Under the pieces are notes generated by a model. The model saw only the letters and a list, made by a program, of their open reading frames with translations, was not told where the DNA came from and ran no database searches. A stretch of DNA of 64,000 nt from Liminaster sp017519885 (GTDB taxonomy: Bacteria; Bacteroidota; Bacteroidia; Bacteroidales; UBA3663), in the NCBI GenBank assembly GCA_017519885.1, contig JAFWRO010000021.1:1-64000 (forward strand). The letters run 5' to 3'. Position 1 is the first letter of the stretch, and every line of letters begins with the position of its first letter. The position numbers and the translations under genes are program-made. This document shows, piece after piece, positions 42,912 through 51,561 of this stretch.

Positions 42912-44147
42912 ATGAATCAATTCAACACCATAGAAGAGGCCATCGCCGCCCTCAAGGCAGGCAAATGCATAGTGGCATTGGATGACCCCGATCGTGAGAA
43001 TGAGGGCGACCTCATCTGTGCGGCAGAGTTCGCTACCACCGAAAACGTCAACTTCATGGCATCAGAGGCCAAGGGTTTGATTTGTATGCCTATGAGCCGC
43101 GAAATCTGCGAGAAACTTGCTTTACCTCAGATGTGTGCCAACAACGGAGACAATCACCTTACAGCATTCACGGTCAGTATCGATCACCGTTCCACTTCGA
43201 CGGGTATTTCGGCAGTGGAGCGTGGCATCACAGCCCGTGCAACGGTTGACGATAATGCCAAGCCAATGGACTTCCGTCGTCCAGGTCATATGTTCCCACT
43301 TCAGGCACGCGATGGAGGTGTGCTGGTACGAACGGGCCACACCGAAGCCACGGTCGATCTCTGTCGCCTCGCCGGACTGAAGGAGTGCGGCCTTTGCTGT
43401 GAAATCATGCGTCCAGATGGTACGATGATGCGTACCACCGAACTACTGGAATTCGCAAAGAAGCACGATTTGGTGGCCATCACCATTGCCGATCTCGTGA
43501 AATATCGTCGCCGCACCGAGAAACTTGTCGACCAGGTCACCGATGCCGAACTCCCCACTCGCTTCGGTACCTTCAGGGCTTACGGATATGTGAACCGTGT
43601 GACTGGTGAACATCATGTGGCTCTTGTCAAGGGAGATGTCACGACCGATGAGCCTGTGCTCTGTCGTGTCCATTCAGAATGCCTCACAGGCGATGCCTTC
43701 GGCAGCCTGCGTTGCGACTGTGGCGAACAGCTGGCCGAGGCTATGCGCCGCATCGAGAAGCGTGGTCGTGGCGTGTTGCTCTACCTGCGTCAGGAAGGTC
43801 GTGGCATCGGTTTGATCAACAAACTCAAGGCGTATCGTCTGCAGGATCAGGGCATGGACACTGTGGAAGCCAATTTGGCGCTGGGTTATGCTGCTGATTT
43901 GCGAGAATACGGCACCGGAGCATCGATCCTTGCTGACCTCGGCATCCACGAACTTATCCTTATGACCAATAATCCTGCCAAGATAGAAGGTCTCGATGGT
44001 TTCGGACTCAAGGTCGTTGGCCGTGAGCCAATCGAGATGACGTGCAACGAAAAGGATGAGTTCTACATGTACACCAAGTATGCCAAGATGGGACATTTGC
44101 TCCACGTCAAGGATTTGCGTAAAAAATATAAAGATATCAAACAATAG
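42912..44147 (+). CDS. ribBA: RibBA: DHBP synthase / GTP cyclohydrolase II
   Basis: A 411-residue fusion providing both precursors of riboflavin. The N-terminal DHBP synthase has DDPDRENEGDLICAAEFAT and the DHRSTSTGISA, RPGHMFPL, RTGHTEATVDL motifs. The C-terminal GTP cyclohydrolase II has the zinc triad in SECLTGDAFGSLRCDCGEQL and the GTP-site segment LRQEGRGIGLINKLKAYRLQ. All catalytic elements of both halves are present. It is third in the rib operon. Confidence 0.97.
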   Translation: MNQFNTIEEAIAALKAGKCIVALDDPDRENEGDLICAAEFATTENVNFMASEAKGLICMPMSREICEKLALPQMCANNGDNHLTAFTVSIDHRSTSTGISAVERGITARATVDDNAKPMDFRRPGHMFPLQARDGGVLVRTGHTEATVDLCRLAGLKECGLCCEIMRPDGTMMRTTELLEFAKKHDLVAITIADLVKYRRRTEKLVDQVTDAELPTRFGTFRAYGYVNRVTGEHHVALVKGDVTTDEPVLCRVHSECLTGDAFGSLRCDCGEQLAEAMRRIEKRGRGVLLYLRQEGRGIGLINKLKAYRLQDQGMDTVEANLALGYAADLREYGTGASILADLGIHELILMTNNPAKIEGLDGFGLKVVGREPIEMTCNEKDEFYMYTKYAKMGHLLHVKDLRKKYKDIKQ

Positions 44148-44154
44148 AAAGATT

Positions 44155-44616
44155 ATGAAAAGAATTGAAGGTAACCTTTCAGCCGCTGGCCAGAAGATAG
44201 GCATCGTGGCTTCGCGTTTCAACGACTTTATCGTCAACCGTCTCATCGGTGGTGCCGAAGACTGCTTTGTGCGTCACGGTGGCAATAGTGATGATCTCAC
44301 TTTGACATTCGTGCCCGGTGCATTCGAGATTCCGTTGGTAGCCTTGAAGATGGCCGAGTCGGGCAAATATGATGCAGTGGTTTGCCTCGGAGCAGTGATT
44401 CGTGGCGCTACTCCCCATTTCGATATGGTTGCCAACGAGAGCGCTAAGGGTATTGCAGCAGCAAGCCTCCGCAGCGGTGTGCCTGTCACCAATGGCATCC
44501 TCACTACCGACAGCATCGAGCAGGCCATCGAGCGTGCAGGAACCAAGGCTGGTAACAAAGGCGCCGACGCCATGATTTCGGCGATCGAGATGGTCAATGT
44601 GGTGAAGGGGCTTTGA
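44155..44616 (+). CDS. ribH: 6,7-dimethyl-8-ribityllumazine synthase
   Basis: A 153-residue lumazine synthase. Motifs are IGIVASRFNDFIVNRLIGGA, VPGAFEIPLVALKMA, LGAVIRGATPHFD with the catalytic His, and GILTTDSIEQAIERAG. The ATG at 44155, 7 bases after ribBA, gives the usual size; an earlier in-frame Met lies inside ribBA. With ribD, ribE and ribBA it completes the pathway from GTP and ribulose 5-phosphate. Confidence 0.96.
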   Translation: MKRIEGNLSAAGQKIGIVASRFNDFIVNRLIGGAEDCFVRHGGNSDDLTLTFVPGAFEIPLVALKMAESGKYDAVVCLGAVIRGATPHFDMVANESAKGIAAASLRSGVPVTNGILTTDSIEQAIERAGTKAGNKGADAMISAIEMVNVVKGL

Positions 44617-44650
44617 GGCAAATGTATTATCATTAATCTTTTTTAGGATA

Positions 44651-45115
44651 ATGGAAGAAAGAAGTCACATTGGTGCCTCAAGCGTCCAGTTTGTCAATGA
44701 TTTGGTCAAGGACGTGTGCCTCAAGGGCAAGTCGCTGAAGAACTATCGAAGCGATGTGGGACGTTTTTTCCCGGGGAATGGTGACATCTATGGTCAAATC
44801 GAGGAATTTGTCGATGCTGTCGCTTCCGTAAAGAGCGGCAAGACAGAGGTTGATGCAGCGTTCCTCGAGCTTCGTACCCTCGCCCAGCATATCTATTTGA
44901 CGAGCGACACGGTGAATGCCGTAGTCGAGCCCCTCCGGTCGTTGATTCAGAAGCCGGAACCTGTCGTTGTCAAGCAGGGAACAACCAGCATAACGACACA
45001 AAAACCAAAAGCCCAAGTGCCTGCAAAGAAGGGCAAAAGCAAGAAGATGCTCTACATCGTGCTCTTCCTGATAGTCGTTGCAGTGCTGCTGATTCTTTAC
45101 TTTAATTCGAAGTAA
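44651..45115 (+). CDS. Tail-anchored hypothetical protein
   Basis: A 154-residue protein with a soluble helical N-terminal domain (VQFVNDLVKDVCLKGKSLKN, EEFVDAVASVKSGKTEVDAA) and a Lys/Pro-rich linker (KPKAQVPAKKGKSKK). A single C-terminal membrane helix follows (MLYIVLFLIVVAVLLILYF). The topology is tail-anchored with the domain in the cytoplasm. No known family. It lies 34 bases after ribH and 10 before mgtC. Confidence 0.75.
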   Translation: MEERSHIGASSVQFVNDLVKDVCLKGKSLKNYRSDVGRFFPGNGDIYGQIEEFVDAVASVKSGKTEVDAAFLELRTLAQHIYLTSDTVNAVVEPLRSLIQKPEPVVVKQGTTSITTQKPKAQVPAKKGKSKKMLYIVLFLIVVAVLLILYFNSK

Positions 45116-45125
45116 TTATTTCGAT

Positions 45126-45848
45126 ATGGAAGCGTTCAATGAGCTTTATTCGCTGATAGCCAGTCCCAACATCAATCTGGTGGGTGCCATCTACAAGTTG
45201 CTGCTTAGTTTCGTGCTCGGTGGCGTGATAGGACTGGAGCGTCATCACAAAGGCCAGTTCGCCGGCATGCGTACCTTCTCGCTGATTTGCATGGGTGCTA
45301 CTATGGCGATGCTCGTGTCAATCTACATTCCTCAGGAATATCTTGGTTTGAAGAACGGAGACCCTGGACGTATTGCTGCCCAGGTGGTATCGGGCGTAGG
45401 TTTCCTGGGTGCTGGTGCCATCATTCAGATGAAGGGCTCGGTGAAGGGACTCACCACTGCTGCCGGCATTTGGATGACCGCCTCCATCGGTTTGGCCATC
45501 GGAGCCGGTATGTACATCATCTCCACGGTAGCAACGTTGCTCATTATCTTCGTGCTCTCGTATGCCGACCGTTATGTGACGCGCTTCATTCGAGCAGGCG
45601 AAAGCAAGATTATCCGTGTGAAGGTGAATGGCATCATAGACGATGTGGCTACACTTCGTGACTTGCTCAAGCAATATAACATCCACATTTCGGACGAGTT
45701 CCTGCGCTACAACTTCACCGAGAAACAGACCATCATCAATTTTGTGGTCGTTTCGTATGGGAAGCCCAACTATGTGGCCCTCTTCAACGAAGTCCAAAAG
45801 ACGGGTAATGTTGCATCGGTGACTCTGACCAACGAACTGAACAATTAA
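45126..45848 (+). CDS. MgtC/SapB family inner-membrane protein
   Basis: A 240-residue MgtC-family protein. The membrane part carries the family signature LLSFVLGGVIGLERHHKGQF, GMRTFSLICMGATMAML and GRIAAQVVSGVGFLGAGAII, followed by GLTTAAGIWMTASIGLAIGA. The C-terminal about 80 residues (KIIRVKVNGIIDDVATLRDL) form a soluble ACT-like domain. MgtC proteins affect growth at low magnesium and ATP synthase activity in other bacteria; the role here is not shown. Confidence 0.92.
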   Translation: MEAFNELYSLIASPNINLVGAIYKLLLSFVLGGVIGLERHHKGQFAGMRTFSLICMGATMAMLVSIYIPQEYLGLKNGDPGRIAAQVVSGVGFLGAGAIIQMKGSVKGLTTAAGIWMTASIGLAIGAGMYIISTVATLLIIFVLSYADRYVTRFIRAGESKIIRVKVNGIIDDVATLRDLLKQYNIHISDEFLRYNFTEKQTIINFVVVSYGKPNYVALFNEVQKTGNVASVTLTNELNN

Positions 45849-45957
45849 GTGAGTCGGCTTGGGTCGTTCGAATTGTGTCATTTTGTAATGATTGTATTTC
45901 GAAAGGCCCAGCCTACGGGATAAATCTTGTCTTTTTGCCATTTTTTGCCCGAATTAT

Positions 45958-45988
45958 TTTGTTATTTCGAGGAATTCCATTTAATTTG
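45958..45988 (+). promoter_or_regulatory. Promoter before lipoate ligase and the gcv genes
   Basis: -33 TTTG at 45958-45961 and a near-consensus -7 TTAATTTG at 45981-45988, 19-bp spacer. It could drive lplA and, by read-through, the gcv operon 49 bases beyond it. No glycine-riboswitch-like structure is visible in the 180-bp leader region. Confidence 0.55.
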
Positions 45989-46029
45989 CACAAGAAACCT
46001 AAAGGTAATTTCAGAAACCAAGGGACGAT

Positions 46030-47070
46030 ATGCATTTCCCAGCCTGTTATGTAGAGATTCCTGACTGCACAGCTACAGCTGAGCCGCAGTTCGTGGTTCG
46101 GCGACGTGCGCCTTTCTACCTCGCTGCTGAGGAATGGATTGCCAGCCATTTGCCTGCCTCCAGTTATCTTTTCACATGGCAATTGGGCCGAACCGTTGTG
46201 ATGGGTCGCAACCAGGTGGCTCATCAGGAGGTCAATCTGGACTTCTGCCGTGAGAATCACATCGATGTTATCCGTCGCAAGAGTGGAGGAGGAGCCATCT
46301 TTGCCGACGAGGGAAACATCATGATCAGCCTCGTCACGACACAAGGCAAGGTGGAACCCATCTACCTGGAGTATGCCACCACTGTTTCACGTAGTCTGAA
46401 CGAACTAGGTGCGCAGACAGAGGTTCACGGACGCAACGACGTCATACTGATGGGCAAGGGCAAGGTTTGCGGCAATGCCTTCTACCATATAGCCGACCGC
46501 AATATCGTGCATGGGACGATGCTCTACGACACCGATCCCGAGTTGATGCAGGGCGCTTTGCATTCCAATCCTCAAAAACTTCAGAGCAAGGGAGTCCCAA
46601 GTATCAGGGCTAGAGTAGGAGTGCTGAAAGGCAACCTCAATGCACCCCAAGGCCTCTCCGAAGCTGAAGAGATAGCATGGCTCCGAGACCAGTTGCGCCA
46701 GAAACTTACCGACCGCACCATTGTCCTTGACGCTTCGGCCGTAAGCGAAATAGAGCAAATCGAACAGGGTTATTATGCCGACGAGTTCCTTTTAGGCAGT
46801 TCGGCACACGACGAGGAAGTGCTGCAAGCCCGTATCGAAGGCTGTGGCACCATCGAGATTCGGTTTTCGTTGAAAGGAAGCCTTGTGCGGAAAGTGCGTC
46901 TTACGGGGGACTACTTCGAGCTTTTCGATGCCCAGAAGGCTTTTGCTGAAGCCTTCGAGGGCGTGGCATTCACCCGAGAGAGCCTTTGGGAAGCCATCAG
47001 CAGACATCATCCAGAACGTTCGATACGCAATCTCTCCCAAGAGCAGCTGATCGGTTTTTGGAACAATTGA
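46030..47070 (+). CDS. lplA: Lipoate-protein ligase A
   Basis: A 346-residue ligase that attaches lipoate to Lys of carrier proteins such as GcvH. Motifs are VMGRNQVAHQEVN, VIRRKSGGGAIFADEGNIMI with the RRxSGGGxVxHD-like loop, and NDVILMGKGKVCGNAFYH. The C-terminal accessory domain follows (about residues 250-346). It sits immediately before gcvT-gcvH, the place where its product's target is made. Confidence 0.93.
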   Translation: MHFPACYVEIPDCTATAEPQFVVRRRAPFYLAAEEWIASHLPASSYLFTWQLGRTVVMGRNQVAHQEVNLDFCRENHIDVIRRKSGGGAIFADEGNIMISLVTTQGKVEPIYLEYATTVSRSLNELGAQTEVHGRNDVILMGKGKVCGNAFYHIADRNIVHGTMLYDTDPELMQGALHSNPQKLQSKGVPSIRARVGVLKGNLNAPQGLSEAEEIAWLRDQLRQKLTDRTIVLDASAVSEIEQIEQGYYADEFLLGSSAHDEEVLQARIEGCGTIEIRFSLKGSLVRKVRLTGDYFELFDAQKAFAEAFEGVAFTRESLWEAISRHHPERSIRNLSQEQLIGFWNN

Positions 47071-47118
47071 AAAGTTGACTCATTCACAAGAAATACAACA
47101 ATCCTAAAACTATAATCT

Positions 47119-48210
47119 ATGGAAGATAAGAAAACATGTCTCTACGACAGACACATCAGTTTGAATGCGAAAATGGTTCCTTTCGGTGGCTTCGTGATGC
47201 CACTGCAGTATAGCGATATTGCCGACGAGCACATCGCTGTACGCACGGCTTGTGGCGTATTTGACGTGAGCCATATGGGCGAAGTGCTGGTTACTGGTCC
47301 CGAGGCCGAACGCTTTGTGCAGCATATTTTCACCAACGACGTTGCCGGTGCTCCAGTCGGCAAGATCTTCTATGGTATGATGCTTCACGAGAATGGTGGC
47401 ACCGTCGATGACCTCTTGGTCTATAAGGAGGCCGACGATCGCTTCTTCCTCGTCATCAACGCTGCCAACATCGACAAGGATTATGCCTGGATCGTTGAGC
47501 AGTCGAAGGGCTTCAATGTAGTGACCGAGAACCAGAGCGAATACTACGGACAGATTGCAGTGCAGGGACCTCAGTCTGAGCGTGTGGTTGAGGAGGTGCT
47601 GGGCCTGCCTTGTGCCGAACTCGTGTTCTATACCTTCAAGAAGCTGGAGGTTGCTGGCGAGACCATCATCATCAGCCGTACCGGTTACACGGGCGAAGAT
47701 GGCTTCGAGATCTATGGTTCGCACGATTTCACCGTTGCACAGTGGGACAAACTCATCGAGAGCGGACGTGTGAAGCCCTGTGGACTGGGATGCCGCGACA
47801 CCCTGCGTTTCGAAGTAGGTCTGCCGCTTTATGGCGACGAACTGACCGATGAACTGAGCCCCATCGAGGCTGGTCTCGGCATGTTTGTGAAACTCGACAA
47901 GGAGGAGTTTGTCGGCAAGGAGGCTTGTGCAAAGCAGAAGGCCGAAGGCGTTACCCGCAAGGTTGTTGGCATCGAGCTCGAAGGTCGTGCCATCCCGCGT
48001 CATGGCTACGAAGTGGTAGTCGGCGACGAGGTTGTCGGTACCGTGACCACAGGCTACAACTCCATCTCGACAGGCAAGAGCGTCTGCATGGCCCTTGTCA
48101 AGATCGAGTATGCCAAGTTGGGCACTCCCGTGCAGGTTCGCATCCATCGCAAGCTCCAGCCGGGTGTTGTTGTGAAGAAGAAATTTTACGAGAAATCATA
48201 TAAGAAATAA
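47119..48210 (+). CDS. gcvT: Glycine cleavage T-protein (aminomethyltransferase)
   Basis: A 363-residue tetrahydrofolate-dependent aminomethyltransferase. Motifs are VPFGGFVMPLQYSDI, GVFDVSHMGEVLVTGPEAE, and ISRTGYTGEDGFEIY around the catalytic region, followed by CGLGCRDTLRFEVGLPLYG. Length is normal. It starts the gcv set, with gcvH 16 bases downstream. T-protein releases ammonia and passes the one-carbon unit to tetrahydrofolate. Confidence 0.97.
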   Translation: MEDKKTCLYDRHISLNAKMVPFGGFVMPLQYSDIADEHIAVRTACGVFDVSHMGEVLVTGPEAERFVQHIFTNDVAGAPVGKIFYGMMLHENGGTVDDLLVYKEADDRFFLVINAANIDKDYAWIVEQSKGFNVVTENQSEYYGQIAVQGPQSERVVEEVLGLPCAELVFYTFKKLEVAGETIIISRTGYTGEDGFEIYGSHDFTVAQWDKLIESGRVKPCGLGCRDTLRFEVGLPLYGDELTDELSPIEAGLGMFVKLDKEEFVGKEACAKQKAEGVTRKVVGIELEGRAIPRHGYEVVVGDEVVGTVTTGYNSISTGKSVCMALVKIEYAKLGTPVQVRIHRKLQPGVVVKKKFYEKSYKK

Positions 48211-48226
48211 TTAAAAACAAAAAATT

Positions 48227-48604
48227 ATGGCAAAAGTTATTGAAGGCCTCTTCTATGCAGAGAGCCATGAGTATGTAAGAGTGGAAGGCGAGTATGGCTA
48301 CATCGGCATCACCGATTATGCACAGTCTCAGCTGGGTAACGTGGTATATGTCGATATGCCAGAGGTTGACGACGAAGTAACCGCCGGTGAGGAGTTTGGT
48401 GCTGTCGAGTCAGTGAAGGCTGCCAGCGACCTTTTCTCGCCTGTTTCTGGAACTGTTGTCGAAATCAACGAAGCCCTCGAAGAGCAGCCTGAGCTCGTCA
48501 ATGCTGACGCTTTCGAGAACTGGATCATCAAGGTAAAGCTTTCCGATCCCTCTGAACTTGACAACCTCCTCGATGCCAAGGCTTACGAGGCAATCTGCGA
48601 ATAA
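48227..48604 (+). CDS. gcvH: Glycine cleavage H-protein (lipoyl carrier)
   Basis: A 125-residue lipoyl carrier. FGAVESVKAASDLFSPVSG places the lipoylated Lys at residue 64 in the ESVKA motif. YVRVEGEYGYIGITDYAQSQ and LGNVVYVDMPEVDDEV are family-typical. It shuttles the aminomethyl arm among P-, T- and L-proteins, all encoded next to it. The next gene starts after 2 bases. Confidence 0.98.
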   Translation: MAKVIEGLFYAESHEYVRVEGEYGYIGITDYAQSQLGNVVYVDMPEVDDEVTAGEEFGAVESVKAASDLFSPVSGTVVEINEALEEQPELVNADAFENWIIKVKLSDPSELDNLLDAKAYEAICE

Positions 48605-48606
48605 TT

Positions 48607-49926
48607 ATGTACAAATATTTCCCCCATACGACCGATGACATTCAGCAGATGCTGGATGTCATTGGTGTCAAGAGCCTTGACGACCTCTATGCCGAGGTTC
48701 CTGAGGAACTGAAGTTGAAGCGCGAACTCGATATTCCGTCCGAGAAGTCGGAGATTGAGGTACGTCGCATCATCGGCGGTCTTGCTGCTCAGAACAAGCC
48801 TCTCGTCTGCTTTGCCGGCAGTGGTTCCTACGACCACTATACCCCCAGCGTTGTTCCGTTCCTTGCCAGCCGCAGTGAGTTCTCGACCAGCTACACTCCC
48901 TATCAGGCTGAGATCTCGCAGGGTACCCTACAGTATATCTTCGAGTATCAGACCATGATGGCCGACCTCACTGGTATGGATCTGTCGAATGCTTCGATGT
49001 ACGATGGCTCGACAGCTACTGCCGAGGCTATGCTGATGTGCGTGGCCAATGCCAAAAAGCGCAACAAGGTGCTCATCTCGGCTACCTGCAATCCTCAGGT
49101 GCTTCGCGTTGTCGAGACCTATGCCCACTATCATGGCGTAGAGTTGGTGAAGGTGCCGGCTGCTGATGGCGTGATGGATAAGGCTGTGGCTCAGGAACTC
49201 ATCGAGAAGGATGACGTGGCAGGTCTTATCGTCAGCCAGCCCAACTACTATGGCATTGTCGAGGACTTCACTGGCCTTGCCGACCTTTGCCATGCACACA
49301 AGGCGCTCTTTGCTGTCAATAGCGTAGCCAGCTCACTTGGCGTGCTCCGCACTCCCGGCGAATGGGGTGCCGACATCGCGTGCGGCGATGCCCAGAGTCT
49401 GGGTATCCCGATGAACTACGGTGGTCCTTATATCGGCTACCTTTGCACCAAGAACGAACTGGTGCGCAAGATGCCCGGTCGTCTTGTCGGTGCCACTACC
49501 GATGCCGAGAGTCGTCGTGCTTTCGTCCTCACCATGCAGGCTCGCGAGCAGCACATTCGTCGTGAGAAGGCTACCAGCAACATCTGTACGGCACAAGGCT
49601 TCATGTGCCTCTTCGTGGCTTCCTACCTCAGCCTGATGGGTGAGAAGGGGTTGCGCGAAGTCAACGAGCAAAGCTATGCAGGTGCCCATTATCTGCACGA
49701 TGCATTGCTCAAGACCGGCAAGTTCGAGGATGCCTTTGGTCCCAAGCCTTTCCTCTGTGAGTTCACCGTTCGTGTCAAGGGTGATGCTGCCGAGCTTCGC
49801 AAGGCATTGGCCGAAAAGGGCTTCCTCCTGGGCGTCGAGACCGAGGGTATGCCTGGTTGCCTCACCATCGCTGTCACCGAAATGCGTTCGAAAGAAGAAA
49901 TCGATTCACTCATCTCTAATATTTGA
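48607..49926 (+). CDS. gcvPA: Glycine decarboxylase subunit 1 (P-protein alpha)
   Basis: A 439-residue N-terminal-half P-protein of the two-subunit type. It has YKYFPHTTDDIQQMLDVIG at the start, SFCFAGSGSYDHY-like CFAGSGSYDHYTPSVVP, and YTPYQAEISQGTLQYIFEYQ. The fused P-protein common in proteobacteria is not used here. It pairs with GcvPB, 6 bases downstream, to bind PLP and decarboxylate glycine. Confidence 0.97.
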   Translation: MYKYFPHTTDDIQQMLDVIGVKSLDDLYAEVPEELKLKRELDIPSEKSEIEVRRIIGGLAAQNKPLVCFAGSGSYDHYTPSVVPFLASRSEFSTSYTPYQAEISQGTLQYIFEYQTMMADLTGMDLSNASMYDGSTATAEAMLMCVANAKKRNKVLISATCNPQVLRVVETYAHYHGVELVKVPAADGVMDKAVAQELIEKDDVAGLIVSQPNYYGIVEDFTGLADLCHAHKALFAVNSVASSLGVLRTPGEWGADIACGDAQSLGIPMNYGGPYIGYLCTKNELVRKMPGRLVGATTDAESRRAFVLTMQAREQHIRREKATSNICTAQGFMCLFVASYLSLMGEKGLREVNEQSYAGAHYLHDALLKTGKFEDAFGPKPFLCEFTVRVKGDAAELRKALAEKGFLLGVETEGMPGCLTIAVTEMRSKEEIDSLISNI

Positions 49927-49932
49927 TAGGCT

Positions 49933-51411
49933 ATGAACAATGTATATTATGGTAAACTCGTTTTCGAGTTGTCAAAGCCAGGACGCGTAGGCTATTCACT
50001 GCCAAAGTCAGAGATCAGTGGATATTGTATCAGCGAGATGCCTGATGTCTTGAAGCGCCAGAGCAAGACCATTCTTCCCGAGTGTGACGAACTTACTGTG
50101 GTTCGCCATTACACCAACATGTCGAACAATAACTTCGGTGTTGATACGGGCTTCTATCCTTTGGGCTCTTGTACTATGAAGTACAATCCGAAGCTCAACG
50201 AGGAACTCTGTGCCCTCCCCGGTTTCAATCGCCATCCTTCCACCCCTGTGGAATATGTGCAGGGCAGCCTGAAGGTTTATGACGAGGTACAGCGTACGCT
50301 GGCCGAGATTTCCGGTCTTTCGCGCTTTACGCTCAATCCTTATGCTGGTGCACATGGAGAGTTGACCGGACTTATGGTCATCAAGGCATATCATCAGCAG
50401 CGTGGCGATGAGGCACGCACCAAGATCATCGTACCAAACTCTGCCCATGGCACCAATCCTGCTTCTGCTGCTGTAGCTGGCTTCAAGGTGGTCGAAGTAA
50501 AGAGCTTGCCCGATGGTACCGTAGATGTGGAGGATCTCAAGCCATTGCTTGGTCCCGATGTGGCTGGCATGATGATGACCAACCCGAACACCCTCGGTAT
50601 CTTCGAAAGAAACATCCCTGTGATTGCTCGTCTCGTTCACGATTGTGGTGGTCTTATGTACTACGATGGAGCCAATCTCAACCCGATGCTCGGCGTTTGC
50701 CGTCCCGGCGATATGGGCTTCGACGTAATGCACATCAATCTGCACAAGACCTTCTCCACTCCTCACGGTGGTGGCGGTCCAGGCAGTGGTCCTGTTGGCG
50801 TACGCAAGGGTTTGGAGCACTTGCTACCCAATCCACAGGTCGAGAAGAAGGCCGATGGCACCTACGACCTGCATTGCGACGAGAAGTCGCTCGGTAGCAT
50901 CTCCAGCTTCCTCAGTAACTTCACCGTCATCATCCGTGCCTACGCCTATTTGCTTAGCATGGGCAAGGAGAATATCCCGATGGCTGGCAAGCTCTCGGTC
51001 CTCAATGCCAACTACATCAAGGAGTGCCTCAGGAGCCATTACTTGCTGCCTATCGAGGGTCTCTGCAAGCACGAATTTGTTTTCGACGGCTTGCGTCCCG
51101 AATACGGCGGCGATCACCACGATCCAGCTCATGTAACTACTCTCGATGTGGCCAAGCGCTTGCTCGACTATGGTTTCCATGCGCCGACGATCTATTTCCC
51201 ATTGCTCTTCCACGAGGCATTGATGATCGAACCCACCGAAACCGAAAGCAAGGATACGCTCGATGACTTCATTGCTGTGATGAAGCGTATCGCCGAGGAG
51301 GCACGTGACAATAGCGAAATGGTTCGTACTGCTCCCCATGACACGCCCATTCGTCGTCTCGACGATGTGAAGGCTGTCAAGGAGCCTAAGTTCACTTTCA
51401 AGAACCTTTGA
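49933..51411 (+). CDS. gcvPB: Glycine decarboxylase subunit 2 (P-protein beta)
   Basis: A 492-residue PLP-binding subunit. The pyridoxal Lys lies in MHINLHKTFSTPHGGGGPGS. FYPLGSCTMKYNPKLNE and NPYAGAHGELTGLMVIKAY are diagnostic, as is PNSAHGTNPASAAVAGF. Full-length for the family. It is separated from lpdA by a 150-bp gap with an inverted decamer repeat, which may change downstream expression. Confidence 0.97.
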   Translation: MNNVYYGKLVFELSKPGRVGYSLPKSEISGYCISEMPDVLKRQSKTILPECDELTVVRHYTNMSNNNFGVDTGFYPLGSCTMKYNPKLNEELCALPGFNRHPSTPVEYVQGSLKVYDEVQRTLAEISGLSRFTLNPYAGAHGELTGLMVIKAYHQQRGDEARTKIIVPNSAHGTNPASAAVAGFKVVEVKSLPDGTVDVEDLKPLLGPDVAGMMMTNPNTLGIFERNIPVIARLVHDCGGLMYYDGANLNPMLGVCRPGDMGFDVMHINLHKTFSTPHGGGGPGSGPVGVRKGLEHLLPNPQVEKKADGTYDLHCDEKSLGSISSFLSNFTVIIRAYAYLLSMGKENIPMAGKLSVLNANYIKECLRSHYLLPIEGLCKHEFVFDGLRPEYGGDHHDPAHVTTLDVAKRLLDYGFHAPTIYFPLLFHEALMIEPTETESKDTLDDFIAVMKRIAEEARDNSEMVRTAPHDTPIRRLDDVKAVKEPKFTFKNL

Positions 51412-51427
51412 TTCTCTTTATTTTTCA

Positions 51428-51520
51428 ACACGAATTGCCATGAATTAACGTGAATTATTTAAAAGTGTAACTAACAACACTTGGCAAATGTAATTCATGT
51501 CAATTCGTGGCAATTCGTGT
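51428..51520. repeat. 10-bp CACGAATTxx repeats in two inverted arms
   Basis: Left arm 51428-51457 has three 10-bp units with cores CGAATT, TGAATT and TGAATT. Right arm 51491-51520 is its reverse complement with 27 of 30 matches, symmetric about 51474. The loop contains a smaller stem AAGTGT (51463-51468) with ACACTT (51477-51482). It lies between gcvPB and lpdA. Confidence 0.85.
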
Positions 51521-51561
51521 AAAAGAGGAAAATAACTAATGTAAATTTTGGTTCTGTACAT

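Noticed and set aside
45849..46029. Glycine riboswitch before the lipoate ligase and gcv genes
   Set aside because: No tandem aptamer-like stems are seen in the 180 bp, and the predicted transcription start leaves under 40 bases of leader.
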